DNA of 39,416 nt, taken from the NCBI GenBank assembly GCA_016293535.1, contig JAEDEB010000015.1, forward strand, positions 1-39,416. The letters run 5' to 3'. This document shows, in pieces, positions 16,440-26,100 of the stretch (within the stretch, counting starts at the first letter, position 1; every line of letters starts with the position of its first letter). The notes beneath the pieces are model-generated. The model did no database searches and had not been told where the DNA came from. It was given only the letters and a program-made list of their open reading frames with translations. This DNA is from Bacteroidales bacterium (GTDB lineage: Bacteria; Bacteroidota; Bacteroidia; Bacteroidales; UBA932). The translations under genes were made by a program, and so were the position numbers.

Positions 16440-19346
16440 ATGTTACGAAAATTGATTGCAGCCCTCGCCGCGATCGTCCTTTCCGCGTCCCTATTCGCGC
16501 AGGACTATACAGGCGGAGTGAAGGGTACCGTCGTCAACCGTGCCGGACGCATTCCGGTGCCGGGCGCGGAGCTTGTTCTCTCCCGCGACGGATCTACCGT
16601 GGCCACTGTGAAATCCTCCCCTGAAGGTGCATTCCTCATCGAAGGGCTCGAGGACGGTGTGTACGCCATGAGCGTGAATGCCGACGGATTTGTTCAGGCC
16701 AATGTCAATGTGACCATAGACGGAGGTTTCGTGAAGGACCTCATCTTCGTCTCTCTTGTCGCAACGCAGGTGGTCAACGATGTCGATGATTCCAGTTTCG
16801 CGGAGTTCGATATGGATGATTCCGGATATTCCGACACGCCTACCATACTCTTCGGCTCCAGCGACCCGTACACCAATGTCGCCGGTTACGGATTCAGCAG
16901 CGTACGTTTCAAGAACCGCGGATACAATTCCGAACTTCAGGACGTGTACATGAGCGGTGTAAAACTCAATGACGCGCTGACCGGCTACTCTCCTTTCTCC
17001 CTCTGGAGCGGCCTGAACGAGGCTACACGCAGCAAGGAGACCGTCATAGGTTCCGAGACTTCCGACTACGGCGTGGGCGGTGTGAACGGCCAGACCAACA
17101 TACTCGCCACTCCTTCGAGCGTGCGCCCCGGATGGAGGTTCAGCGTTCTTAGCAACTCCGCTCTCTACCGTCTCCGCCTGATGGCCAACTACGCTTCCGG
17201 TGAACTCGACAACGGATGGTCCTACGCCTTCAATGTGAGTGCAAGGCTCGGCGGAAACGACTGGGTTGAGGGTGTCTATTACCGTTCTTTCTCCTACTAT
17301 GCAGGTGTGGAGAAGAAGTTCGACGACATCCACAGGCTCAGCCTCGTCAGTTTCGCTGCCGCAGGTGCGAGGGGTGCGCAGAACGCATCCACCCAAGAGG
17401 TTTACGACCTTATGGGCGACAATATGTACAACAGCAACTGGGGATACCAGAACGGGAAGGTGCGCAACTCACGTGTACGCAGGACCTTCGAGCCTGTGAC
17501 CATACTCAAGTACACCGCAACCCCGTCCGACAGGCTCGAGGCGACGGCCACCCTCCTCTGGAGAACCGGCTTCAACGGCTATACGGCCCTCGACTGGTAT
17601 GATGCCGCCGATCCCCGCCCGGACTATTACCGCAACCTCCCTTCATACTACCTTGCCGACTCTGAGGATGCCGACGAAATCGGAAGGAACAATGCAGAGA
17701 AGGCCGAGTGGGCTACGGGGCAATGGATAGGTCGCGGACCTGAGTTCTATCCTTACCAGCACCTGAACTGGGACCGCCTCTACAACGTGAACTACAACAA
17801 CCCCGACGGCCGCTCGAAGTACGCTCTTGAGGAGCGCCGCGTCGACCAGAACGACGTCAACCTCGCGCTCGCGATCAAATGGACCCCGAGCGACCTGTTC
17901 ACGGTCAACGCCGGAATCACTGGAAAGATCAATCGCACGGAAAACTACAAGAAACTCAACGACCTTCTCGGAGGACAGTACTTCCTGAATGTCGATTCCT
18001 TCGCCGAGCGTGACTTCGCGGTTTCCGAATGGAAGATGCAGAACGACCTCGACTATTATCTCGCCAACGGTGAGGCACAGAAGATAAAGGTCGGAGACAA
18101 GTACGGTTACGACTATCTCGCCCAGATCCGCAGGGTATACGCCTGGGGCAATTTCGGCTTCCATAAGGGAGGCTTCTCCTCCGTACTCGCCCTTCAGCTC
18201 GGACACGAGTGCTTCTGGAGGGACGGACTCGTACGAAAGGGCCTTTTCCCGGCCAATTCATTCGGCCGTTCCAACAAGAGTGACTTCACCACCGGTGCAG
18301 CCAAGCTCAACCTCTCCTACACCTTCGGCGGCGGACACAGGATTTCGGCGAATGCGGTGTACCTCAACGATGCACCTACCTTCAACCAGTCCTTCGTGTC
18401 GGCACGAACACGCAATACGCTCGTAAGCGAAATCAACGAGGGTTTCACCACCCGCAAGACCACTTCCTTCGACGTCAATTACCAGATCAGCAAGAGCTGG
18501 CTGCAGATGAGGCTCACCGCTTTCTGGTCCAAGATGACCGATATTTCCGACGTGATGAGCTTCTACGATGACTCGCAGAACAGCTTCACCAATTTCGCAA
18601 TGACCGGCATAGCCGAGAGGCATATGGGCGTAGAGCTGGGTGTCAAGGTTCCGCTTCCTGTACAGGGACTTTCCGTTTCCGGCGTCCTGAGCTGGGGTGA
18701 ATACATCTATGTGAAGAACCGCGGAAAGGACCCTTATATGGTCCAGACCATAGACAACAGCGCCGCCATAGTCCGCAAGGGTACCATCCCTTACTGGGTG
18801 AGCCATCCTGTTTTCAAGGAGGTCGATATGGACGGAGAGAAAGAGTGGATGTACACAGGCGACCAGAAGCACTATGTGCCTTCAAGCCCTCAGCTTGCAA
18901 CCCAGATAGGCATCAACTACCGCACGAACTCCTACTGGTTCTTCGAACTCAACGGCCAGTTCTTCTGCAACTCATACCTGGACATGAACCCGCTCTACCG
19001 AACCGAATATGCCTGCTCGGTCAACAACGGCTCCCTCATCAAGGGGGACGAGGGCTACATCGATCCTGAGGCTGTACTGATGGAGATGGCAAGCCAGGAG
19101 AGATTCTCGCCTGCCTTCCTGCTCAACCTCAGCGTGGGCAAGTCCTGGTACATACACCGCAAGTACAACATCGGCTTCTCCCTCGAGGGAAAGAACCTGA
19201 CCAACAACCGCAATGTCAAGACCGGCGGTTATGAGCAGACCCGTCTGTACAGCAACTCCGCAAGGACACGTTACTATAAGTTCGACCCTAAGTATTTCTA
19301 TATGCAGGGTATCAGCTACATGTTGAACATTTACTTCAGATTCTAA
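16440..19346 (+). CDS. TonB-dependent receptor with regulatory-like domain (second of the locus)
   Basis: 968 residues, starting three bases after the EEP stop. Signal MLRKLIAALAAIVLSASLFA, then a carboxypeptidase-regulatory-like domain (about 24-105, VKGTVVNRAGRIPVPGAELVL). A plug-like region follows (about 130-230, VRFKNRGYNSELQDVYMSGVKLND; GVGGVNGQTNI), then a barrel ending SYMLNIYFRF with the terminal Phe of outer-membrane beta-barrels. An acidic stretch DVDDSSFAEFDMDDSGYSD (about 115-133) sits between the first domain and the plug, where a TonB box is usually found. Tight coupling to EEP and to the DUF5689 lipoprotein (4-bp gap) suggests one transport complex. Not of the SusC type: no SusD accompanies it. 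Confidence 0.92.
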   Translation: MLRKLIAALAAIVLSASLFAQDYTGGVKGTVVNRAGRIPVPGAELVLSRDGSTVATVKSSPEGAFLIEGLEDGVYAMSVNADGFVQANVNVTIDGGFVKDLIFVSLVATQVVNDVDDSSFAEFDMDDSGYSDTPTILFGSSDPYTNVAGYGFSSVRFKNRGYNSELQDVYMSGVKLNDALTGYSPFSLWSGLNEATRSKETVIGSETSDYGVGGVNGQTNILATPSSVRPGWRFSVLSNSALYRLRLMANYASGELDNGWSYAFNVSARLGGNDWVEGVYYRSFSYYAGVEKKFDDIHRLSLVSFAAAGARGAQNASTQEVYDLMGDNMYNSNWGYQNGKVRNSRVRRTFEPVTILKYTATPSDRLEATATLLWRTGFNGYTALDWYDAADPRPDYYRNLPSYYLADSEDADEIGRNNAEKAEWATGQWIGRGPEFYPYQHLNWDRLYNVNYNNPDGRSKYALEERRVDQNDVNLALAIKWTPSDLFTVNAGITGKINRTENYKKLNDLLGGQYFLNVDSFAERDFAVSEWKMQNDLDYYLANGEAQKIKVGDKYGYDYLAQIRRVYAWGNFGFHKGGFSSVLALQLGHECFWRDGLVRKGLFPANSFGRSNKSDFTTGAAKLNLSYTFGGGHRISANAVYLNDAPTFNQSFVSARTRNTLVSEINEGFTTRKTTSFDVNYQISKSWLQMRLTAFWSKMTDISDVMSFYDDSQNSFTNFAMTGIAERHMGVELGVKVPLPVQGLSVSGVLSWGEYIYVKNRGKDPYMVQTIDNSAAIVRKGTIPYWVSHPVFKEVDMDGEKEWMYTGDQKHYVPSSPQLATQIGINYRTNSYWFFELNGQFFCNSYLDMNPLYRTEYACSVNNGSLIKGDEGYIDPEAVLMEMASQERFSPAFLLNLSVGKSWYIHRKYNIGFSLEGKNLTNNRNVKTGGYEQTRLYSNSARTRYYKFDPKYFYMQGISYMLNIYFRF

Positions 19347-19350
19347 GGGT

Positions 19351-20547
19351 ATGAAAAAGATATTCATTGCTTGCGCAGCGCTTCTTGCCCTCGCGTCCTG
19401 CGGTTTGAAGGAAGAATTCCAGCCGGTTTCCGGCAAGCCCCAGAATCCTCAGCCGTACCGCTATTACGACGACAGCGATTTCACCAATATAGTTACCATC
19501 GCGGATCTCGTGTCCGAATACAAGCCTTGCTACCCTATCACCTATCTGGATGAGACGGTCATCAAGGGCCGTATCACCACCACGGACCAGCCGGGCAACT
19601 TCTACAAGAGTTTCTACATTCAGGACGAGACCGGAGGCATAGAGATAAAGGTCGGAAAGAACTCCCTCTACAACGATTATCTCGAAGGCCAGACCGTTTA
19701 CGTCAATCTCGAGGGCCTGACTCTCGGTATGTACGGATACAAGACCGGCAACTACGGCGGTATGGGAATGGCCCAGATAGGTTTCTTCAACCCTAACCAC
19801 GAGCCGGGCAAGACCAAGAAGGAGAATTCCGACGAGGAGAAGGGTACGGTCCAGTACGAGACCCTTTATCTCGAGATTCCGGTTCTCATCGACACCCATA
19901 TCTACCGCGGCGACCCCGGGGATATCCAGAAGGTGGAACCGGCTATCATGAGAGAGAGCATGCTCCCGAATCTCAAGAGCGACACACAGGCTACCAACAA
20001 GTTCGTGGGCGCGATGGTGGAACTTGACAACCTCAGCTACGGCAACGAGATTTTCTGCATGCTCTATGTGGATTCGAAGAAGAACCACCTCAAATACTGG
20101 AACCGCATCTTCCTCAGTGCGGACAACAATCCAAACAACCCTACCGGCGGCATCACCACCTGGGCCATGTCCAAGGAGAAGATGACCGAATATGTATGTT
20201 CCGGGGACTGGGACATCTACAAGGTCGGCAGCGGAAACACCTACGCGAAGGATGAGAACGGCAACGACCTCACAATCGGTGCCCTCAAGGGGGACGGTAC
20301 CTATCCCGGCCTCGAAAAGGCAGCCTATTCGGTTACCCATTACTTCAAGTTCGGAAACAAGGACATACAGATACGTACGAGCGGATTCTGCAAGTTCTGC
20401 GACATAGAGATTCCTGAGGATGTGCGCGACGGCAGCCGCACGATAAACGTCAAGGGCATACTGTCCCTCTACGAGGGCAGCTACCAGCTCACGGTCAATT
20501 CCCTCAAGGACATCACCTACTCCGACGGAAGTCCCCTGTACAAATAA
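19351..20547 (+). CDS. DUF5689-type lipoprotein
   Basis: 398 residues; lipoprotein signal MKKIFIACAALLALASC (Cys17) followed by GLKEE, which resembles the K-(D/E)2 surface-export signal. The first part (about 45-190) has the DUF5689 pattern: TIADLVSEY, VIKGRITTTDQPGNFYKSFYIQDETGGIEIKVG, an OB-like barrel. The second part (about 195-398) ends in an OB-like stretch, INVKGILSLYEGSYQLTVNSLKDITY. It starts four bases after the TBDR stop, as expected for a surface partner of that receptor. OB-type folds link it in structure to the two lipoproteins at 10364 and 12076. Function not established; substrate capture for the TBDR is inferred. Confidence 0.9.
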   Translation: MKKIFIACAALLALASCGLKEEFQPVSGKPQNPQPYRYYDDSDFTNIVTIADLVSEYKPCYPITYLDETVIKGRITTTDQPGNFYKSFYIQDETGGIEIKVGKNSLYNDYLEGQTVYVNLEGLTLGMYGYKTGNYGGMGMAQIGFFNPNHEPGKTKKENSDEEKGTVQYETLYLEIPVLIDTHIYRGDPGDIQKVEPAIMRESMLPNLKSDTQATNKFVGAMVELDNLSYGNEIFCMLYVDSKKNHLKYWNRIFLSADNNPNNPTGGITTWAMSKEKMTEYVCSGDWDIYKVGSGNTYAKDENGNDLTIGALKGDGTYPGLEKAAYSVTHYFKFGNKDIQIRTSGFCKFCDIEIPEDVRDGSRTINVKGILSLYEGSYQLTVNSLKDITYSDGSPLYK

Positions 20548-20559
20548 ACCACTGACAAC

Positions 20560-22566
20560 ATGAAGAAGTTCACTTATGTCGCAGCAGCATTTATGGCAAT
20601 GACAGCTTGCAACAACAACCCGTTCTTTAGCGAATGGGATACTCCTTACGGCATACCTCCATTCGACAAAATCAAGGTGACTGACTATATGCCGGCCATA
20701 GAGGCTGGAATAGCTGAACAGAATGCAGAAATCCAGGCCATCATCGACAATCCCGAGGCTCCGGATTTCGAAAACACCATTGCAGCCCTCGACCGCAGCG
20801 GCGCCCTCCTGTCCAAGGTCGCCGGCGTGCTCTTCAACGTCAGCGAGAGTGATGCAAACGACGCAATCAACGCCGTCGTGGAGAAGGCGATGCCGCTGAT
20901 TTCCGAGCATTCCGACAATATATGGATGAACGAGGCCCTCTACGCACGCGTAAAGGCTGTCTATGAATCCCGTCCGGAGCTCAATACGGAACAGAACATG
21001 CTCCTCAAGAATACCTACGATGCCTTCGAGGAGAACGGCATAGGCCTCGATGAGGAATCCCGCGCCCGCCTTCGCGAAATCAACAGCGAACTCGCTACCC
21101 TGGGTCTGAAATTCGGCAACAACCTTCTCGCGGAAAGCAACGCCTATATGGCCGAAACCGGATCTTCGGTGTCCCGTTACTATGAACTCATGGGCACGAC
21201 AGAGGACCGCGCCGAGCGCGAAAAGATGTTCCGCCTTTACTCCAGCCGCGGCAACAACGGCAACGGCAACGACAACAAGGAGGTCGTTCTCCGCACCATG
21301 GAACTGCGCATCGAGAAGGCTCATCTTATGGGCTATGACAGCCCTGCAGCTATGATACTCCACACCAAGATGGCGAAGGATCCTCAGACCGTCGACGCCT
21401 TCCTCAAGGAAATAATGGACGCAGCCATGGCTCGCGCAAAGGAGGAGATAGCTGACATTCAGGCCGCTATGGACAAGGATATCGCTGCCGGTCTGCTCCC
21501 GGAAGGAACGCAGGTCGAGCCTTGGGACTACCTCTACTATGCCGAGCGCATACGCAAGGAAAGATATGCATTCGACGAGGCCGAGGCGATGAATTACTTC
21601 AGCATGGAGAACGTCCGCGCCGGAGTCTTCGCAAATGCTTCCCGCATGTACGGGCTCCTTTTCGAGCCTCTCGAGGGCGTCGCTCTGTTCAATCCTGAGG
21701 CCGAGGCGTTCAAGGTTATGGATGCCGACAGTTCGCTCATAGGAGTCATCATCACCGACTACTACCCTCGCGAGAGCAAGCGTGCGGGTGCATGGATGAG
21801 CAATTTCGTCGACCAGTACGTCGCCCCTGACGGTACTTCCGTCCGCCCTGTCATCGTGAACATAGGCAATTTCAACCGTCCTGAAGGAGACAAACCGGCT
21901 CTTATGAGCATAGACAATGTCAGCACTATGTTCCACGAGTTCGGCCACGCTCTCCACGGGCTGCTCAGCCAGTGCACTTACCGCAGTCTCAGCGGCACAT
22001 CTGTCAAGCGTGACTTCGTGGAACTCCCTTCACAGTTCAATGAGAACTGGGCATTCCAGAAGGAGGTGCTTGCGACCTATGCATTCCATTATGAGACCGG
22101 AGAAGTGATTCCTGATGAACTCGTGGAGAAGATAGAGGCAGCGTCCAATTTCATGCAGGGCTTCAAGACGGGAGAACTCTGCGCCGCGAGCATACTCGAC
22201 ATGAAGTGGCATGAGCTCTCCTCCGTCGAGGGTCTGGACGTAGCTGAGTTCGAGAAGCAGGTTTGTGAGGAGATGGGCCTCGTGGACGAAATAATTCCGC
22301 GCTACAGAAGCACCTACTTCAACCATATCTTCGGTGGTTCAGGATACAGCGCAGGTTATTACAGCTACCTCTGGGCTGAGGTTCTCGACAAGGACGCCTT
22401 CGAGCATTTCAAGGAGACAGGCATATACAACCCTGAAACCGCAATGTCCTTCAGGCGCAACATACTCGAGAAAGGCGGCTCTGATGAGCCTATGAATCTC
22501 TACCGCGCATTCCGCGGCTCAGATCCAGACTCAGGCGCCCTCCTCCGCGCCCGCGGGCTGAAATAG
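20560..22566 (+). CDS. dcp: M3-family metallopeptidase, peptidyl-dipeptidase Dcp type
   Basis: 668 residues. The zinc-binding motif HEFGH (His459, Glu460, His463) lies in STMFHEFGHALHGLLS, and the third ligand is Glu488 in FVELPSQFNENW. Homologues remove dipeptides from peptide C-termini. The N-terminus MKKFTYVAAAFMAMTAC gives a lipoprotein signal (Cys17) followed by NNNPF, with no surface-export signal, so a periplasm-facing location is likely. The gene follows the DUF5689 gene by only 12 bp and could be cotranscribed, ending at the terminator at 22656. A role in the nucleic-acid locus is not evident; it may degrade peptides from imported nucleoprotein or be unrelated. Confidence 0.95.
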   Translation: MKKFTYVAAAFMAMTACNNNPFFSEWDTPYGIPPFDKIKVTDYMPAIEAGIAEQNAEIQAIIDNPEAPDFENTIAALDRSGALLSKVAGVLFNVSESDANDAINAVVEKAMPLISEHSDNIWMNEALYARVKAVYESRPELNTEQNMLLKNTYDAFEENGIGLDEESRARLREINSELATLGLKFGNNLLAESNAYMAETGSSVSRYYELMGTTEDRAEREKMFRLYSSRGNNGNGNDNKEVVLRTMELRIEKAHLMGYDSPAAMILHTKMAKDPQTVDAFLKEIMDAAMARAKEEIADIQAAMDKDIAAGLLPEGTQVEPWDYLYYAERIRKERYAFDEAEAMNYFSMENVRAGVFANASRMYGLLFEPLEGVALFNPEAEAFKVMDADSSLIGVIITDYYPRESKRAGAWMSNFVDQYVAPDGTSVRPVIVNIGNFNRPEGDKPALMSIDNVSTMFHEFGHALHGLLSQCTYRSLSGTSVKRDFVELPSQFNENWAFQKEVLATYAFHYETGEVIPDELVEKIEAASNFMQGFKTGELCAASILDMKWHELSSVEGLDVAEFEKQVCEEMGLVDEIIPRYRSTYFNHIFGGSGYSAGYYSYLWAEVLDKDAFEHFKETGIYNPETAMSFRRNILEKGGSDEPMNLYRAFRGSDPDSGALLRARGLK

Positions 22567-22655
22567 CGGCAGCAGGCCGGTGCTACCGGGCGGCAGACCG
22601 GAAAACCGGAAGCTGCTGCGACAGCGGGCAGGCGGCAGGCCGGACGACACGAAAA
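22567..22655. repeat. GC-rich degenerate repeats after dcp
   Basis: Three imperfect copies of GGCGGCAG(G/A)CCGG occur in this stretch, plus CCGGAAAACCGG. They form part of the 3' non-coding region of the dcp transcript. No reading frame is credible here. Confidence 0.5.
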
Positions 22656-22693
22656 GAGAGAGAGCAGCGTGCACAGGCACGCTGCTCTCTCTT
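22656..22693. terminator. Large bidirectional hairpin between dcp and rhaM
   Basis: AAGAGAGAGCAGCGTG (22656-22671) pairs perfectly over 16 bp with 22678-22693 across a 6-base loop. It lies between convergent genes; the T-run is short (CTCTCTT), but position and stem strength fit transcription termination for both. Confidence 0.7.
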
Positions 22694-22728
22694 GCTGCAA
22701 AATCAGCAGTTTACCCCTTTTCAGCTGA

Positions 22729-23046
22729 CTAATCCAGGTGGAACATCTCGGGCAGAGGGATGGAAACCGGAGAATTGTCCGGATTGACCTCCATTATGTC
22801 GGCCATATAATCCCACCACTTCCTGACAATTTCCAGACCGCCCAGGTCCTGGGAACCGCTATCCCCGCTTACTTCCTGATAGGCATAGAGAACTCCTGTT
22901 TCCTCATCGAGGTAAATGGAGTAATTGCTTACGCCGCTTTCCTTTAGCAAGGCCTTCATCTCAGGCCACAGGGCAGCGTGTCTCCTTTTGTACTCTTCCT
23001 TGAAACCCGGTTTCAGGAACATCTTGAAAGCTTCTCTTCTTTTCAT
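22729..23046 (-). CDS. rhaM: L-rhamnose mutarotase family protein
   Basis: 105 residues, the usual size. MKRREAFKMFLKPGFKEEYKRRH, AALWPEMKALLKESGVSNYSIYLDEETG and the C-terminal VRKWWDYMADIM match the RhaM fold: a small dimeric ferredoxin-like barrel in which a His (H in YKRRH) and Tyr/Trp residues catalyse interconversion of alpha and beta L-rhamnose anomers. No other rhamnose gene is visible, so it acts here as an isolated gene. The ATG at 23046 is chosen because an earlier ATG adds only LQSNA before the family's usual MKR start. It lies downstream of the DUF2723 gene on the same strand with an 80-bp gap. Confidence 0.9.
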   Translation of the reverse strand: MKRREAFKMFLKPGFKEEYKRRHAALWPEMKALLKESGVSNYSIYLDEETGVLYAYQEVSGDSGSQDLGGLEIVRKWWDYMADIMEVNPDNSPVSIPLPEMFHLD

Positions 23047-23125
23047 GGCATTGCTCTGAAGCAACTTATTTTCTTCATATTACTAAAAGACTGCTGCATC
23101 TATAAGGCTCAGGATGGCGCTGGAA

Positions 23126-26100
23126 TCAGATTCCGAGCGCCGTCTTGAGACTGTCCTCGTATCTGGAGGCGAGCTCGGCATCCCCGTTCTCCCTCATGAT
23201 GTCGGAGACATAGTAGACATACTGGCAGCTCGTCTCGAAATCCTGCTTTGCATAGTCATAGAAATCGAAGTAGAACACAGCAGACTGCAGAATCTCGGTG
23301 CAGAAGCGTTCTGCCACTTCCCTGGCCTTTTCCGGCTCGCCCAGCTCATAGTACAGATTTATCATCTGCACGACCATAAGCTCGTTCGAGAAGCCGTACT
23401 CGCTCAGATCGTAAGGGAACTTGTCCTCCCTTACGCACTCGCGGCACTTGTCAAGCATCTCCAAGGCCCAGTCATTGCGGCCATACTTCATGAACTGCTT
23501 CGCGACGATGACAAAGAGCTGCCTCTGGCTCATCACTCCGCAGAAAGTGTAGAGATTCTGATAGTCCACGAACCACTTGTCCCTCTTGAGCGCGTCCCAG
23601 GTATAGACCTCTGTCATCTTGCGGTAGAGATCCTCGCAGTCCACGAAGCCCGGTTCCGAACTCTTGGTCTTATTGCGTATAGGCACGAACCTGTAGGAGA
23701 ATCCGTCGAACATCAGATACTCCTTTATACCCATATTGAGGTCCCCTCCCATCGACAGCAGGTTTATCGGGCGATCCCACTGGTAATTTGACAGAAGATC
23801 GAGCATAAACAGTTCCTGCTTGGATATGTAGTCCTTGTCCTTCGACATATTGAGGACTATCTCGTCAGGAATCATATCCGCATAGCGTTCGTCGAGTATG
23901 CCGTACTTGATGACGTTCTCCTTGTTGACCGGCACCGAAATGCGGTGGGAGATGATGTAGTCGACGCTGCGTCCGCTCTGGAGCATGAGTTTCGCCTTCG
24001 GATGCTTGAACACCGCCATCACGTCCGCTATAGGGACTATGGTGTCTCTGGTGTCGTATATGTAAGGACAGTCATTGGTTCCATACAGATACTGCTCCGG
24101 TCCTATGCCCAGCGGCAGCGGCGCGCTTTCGTTGCAGGCCCATTTCATCTGGTCGATGTGCCAGTCGGTGCCGAGAAGTGAAGTGTTCACTATTCTGACG
24201 TCTGTGCGTATGCCCTCGACTTCCTGTGCATACCAAAGCGGGAAGGTATCGTTGTCGCCGTGGGTTACGAGTATTCCGTTCGGACCCACTGAGTTGAGGT
24301 AGTTGGTCGCGATTTCTACGGCGGTGTAGCGTCCGCTCCTGTCGTGGTCGTCCCAGTTTTCACCGGCCATCAGCACCGGAACCCCCAGGCAAAGCAGAGA
24401 TGCGAGGGACGCGGCGACTGTTTTCGGAACGTCGTTCGCCTTCTTCGAACGGCGTTTGTCTATTATCTCCTCGAAGGCGGAATAGAGCGCGAATACGGAC
24501 ATACCTATCCATATCGAGAAGGCGTAGAAGGATCCCGCATAAGCGTAGTCCCTCTCACGGACCTGGTAAGGAGGCTGGTTGAGATAGAGCACAATCGCGA
24601 TTCCAGTCATGAAGAAGAGAAGGAAAGTCAGCCATGAGCCCCTCCTGTCCTTTCCGAACTGGAAGAATATGCCGAGCACGCCCAGAAGCAGAGGCAGGAA
24701 GAAGTAGTGGTTCTTGCCCTTGTTTTCTGCGAGGTAGTCAGGAGCATTGCTCTGGTCCCCGAGATGGAGACGGTCGATTGGACCTATTCCGCTCTCCCAG
24801 TTGCCGGCGAAGAGATTGCCCGGAGTAGGGCTGTGAATGTCGTTCTGACGTCCGACGAAGTTCCACATGAAGTATCTCCAGTACATCCAGTTGAGCTGGA
24901 AGTCGAAGAAGAAGACCAGATTCTGACCGAAGGTAGGCATCTTGTGCTCAGCACCCTGAACCTTCTTTCCGCCGCCGTTCATATATGACTCATAGAATCT
25001 TATGTACTTGTCGTCGGAATTGTTCCACATGCGCGGGAAGAACATCTTGCCCTCGGAATCGTATTTCATGTGCGGTGGCGCCTGAACCTTTTCATATCGG
25101 CCGTTGAGCGGTGCCCAGTAGGTGTCGGTCTCGATTTCTCCGGGAGCATCGAAGTACTGTCCGTAGATGAGAGGAGTGCTTCCGTACTGCTCGCGTGAAA
25201 GGTACCTCACGAGGGTGAAAGGGTTGTCAGGCTGGTACTCGTTGGTCGGTGTCTTGGCGCAGGAGCGGATGACACAGATGGAGAAGAACGAGAAGCCGAT
25301 CACTATCATCGTGAAGCAGAGAAGGACGGTATTGGCAAGGGCTTTCTGCCTGCGCTGAGTCGCGAAGAGACCCCAGAAGCAGAGGGCAAGCAGGGCCACC
25401 ATGAAGAATGCCGCTCCGCTGTTGTAAGGCAGGTGGAAACTGTTAACGAAGAGCAGGTCAAACCATGCGGCAATCTTCGGAAGGTAAGGTATGATGAGGA
25501 AAAGTATGACGGCAAGTATCACGCAGGAAATCGCAAATATGCCGCAGAGCTGCCAGAAGCTGTACCCGGAATCCTCGCGTTTCTTGAAATAATAGAGGAA
25601 TACAAGACAGGGAATGGTCAGCAGGTTGAGCAGGTGAATGCCTATGGAAAGGCCCATCAGGAAGGATATCAGCACTATCCACCTGTTCGCATACGGCCTG
25701 TCTGCCTGTTCGTACCACTTTGTCATCGCCCAGAAGACCATTGCCGTAAAGAGTGATGACATCGCATATACCTCACCCTCTACCGCCGAAAACCAGAAGG
25801 TGTCGGAGAAGCAGTATGCAAGGGCTCCAACAAGGCCGGAACCGAAAATAGCAATGGACTGCGCAAGACTGTAGTTTCCGTCGCTTGCCGGTTTTACCAT
25901 GCGCTTGGTCAGGAAGACTATGGTCAGGTAGAGGAAGAAAATGGTGAGAGCCGAGCAAAGGGCGCTGAGCACATTCACCGCCACGGCGGCATGGGCCCCG
26001 TCTGCAAACATCGTGAAGAAACGGGCAAACAGCTGGAACACAGGGTTTCCAGGCGGATGTCCGACTTCGAGCTTATATGAGGATGCGATGAACTCTCCGC

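Noticed and set aside
19336..21957. 873-codon minus-strand frame over the DUF5689 and dcp genes
   Set aside because: Antisense to two clear genes; no start context or domains. High GC at third positions removes stop codons on the opposite strand.
20560..22566. M3 peptidase as a core part of the nucleic-acid locus
   Set aside because: Spacing allows cotranscription, but peptide hydrolysis has no clear link to the nuclease and OB-fold functions, so I keep it outside the core system.
22729..23046. Rhamnose catabolic cluster
   Set aside because: Only the mutarotase is present; no isomerase, kinase, aldolase or transporter is nearby.
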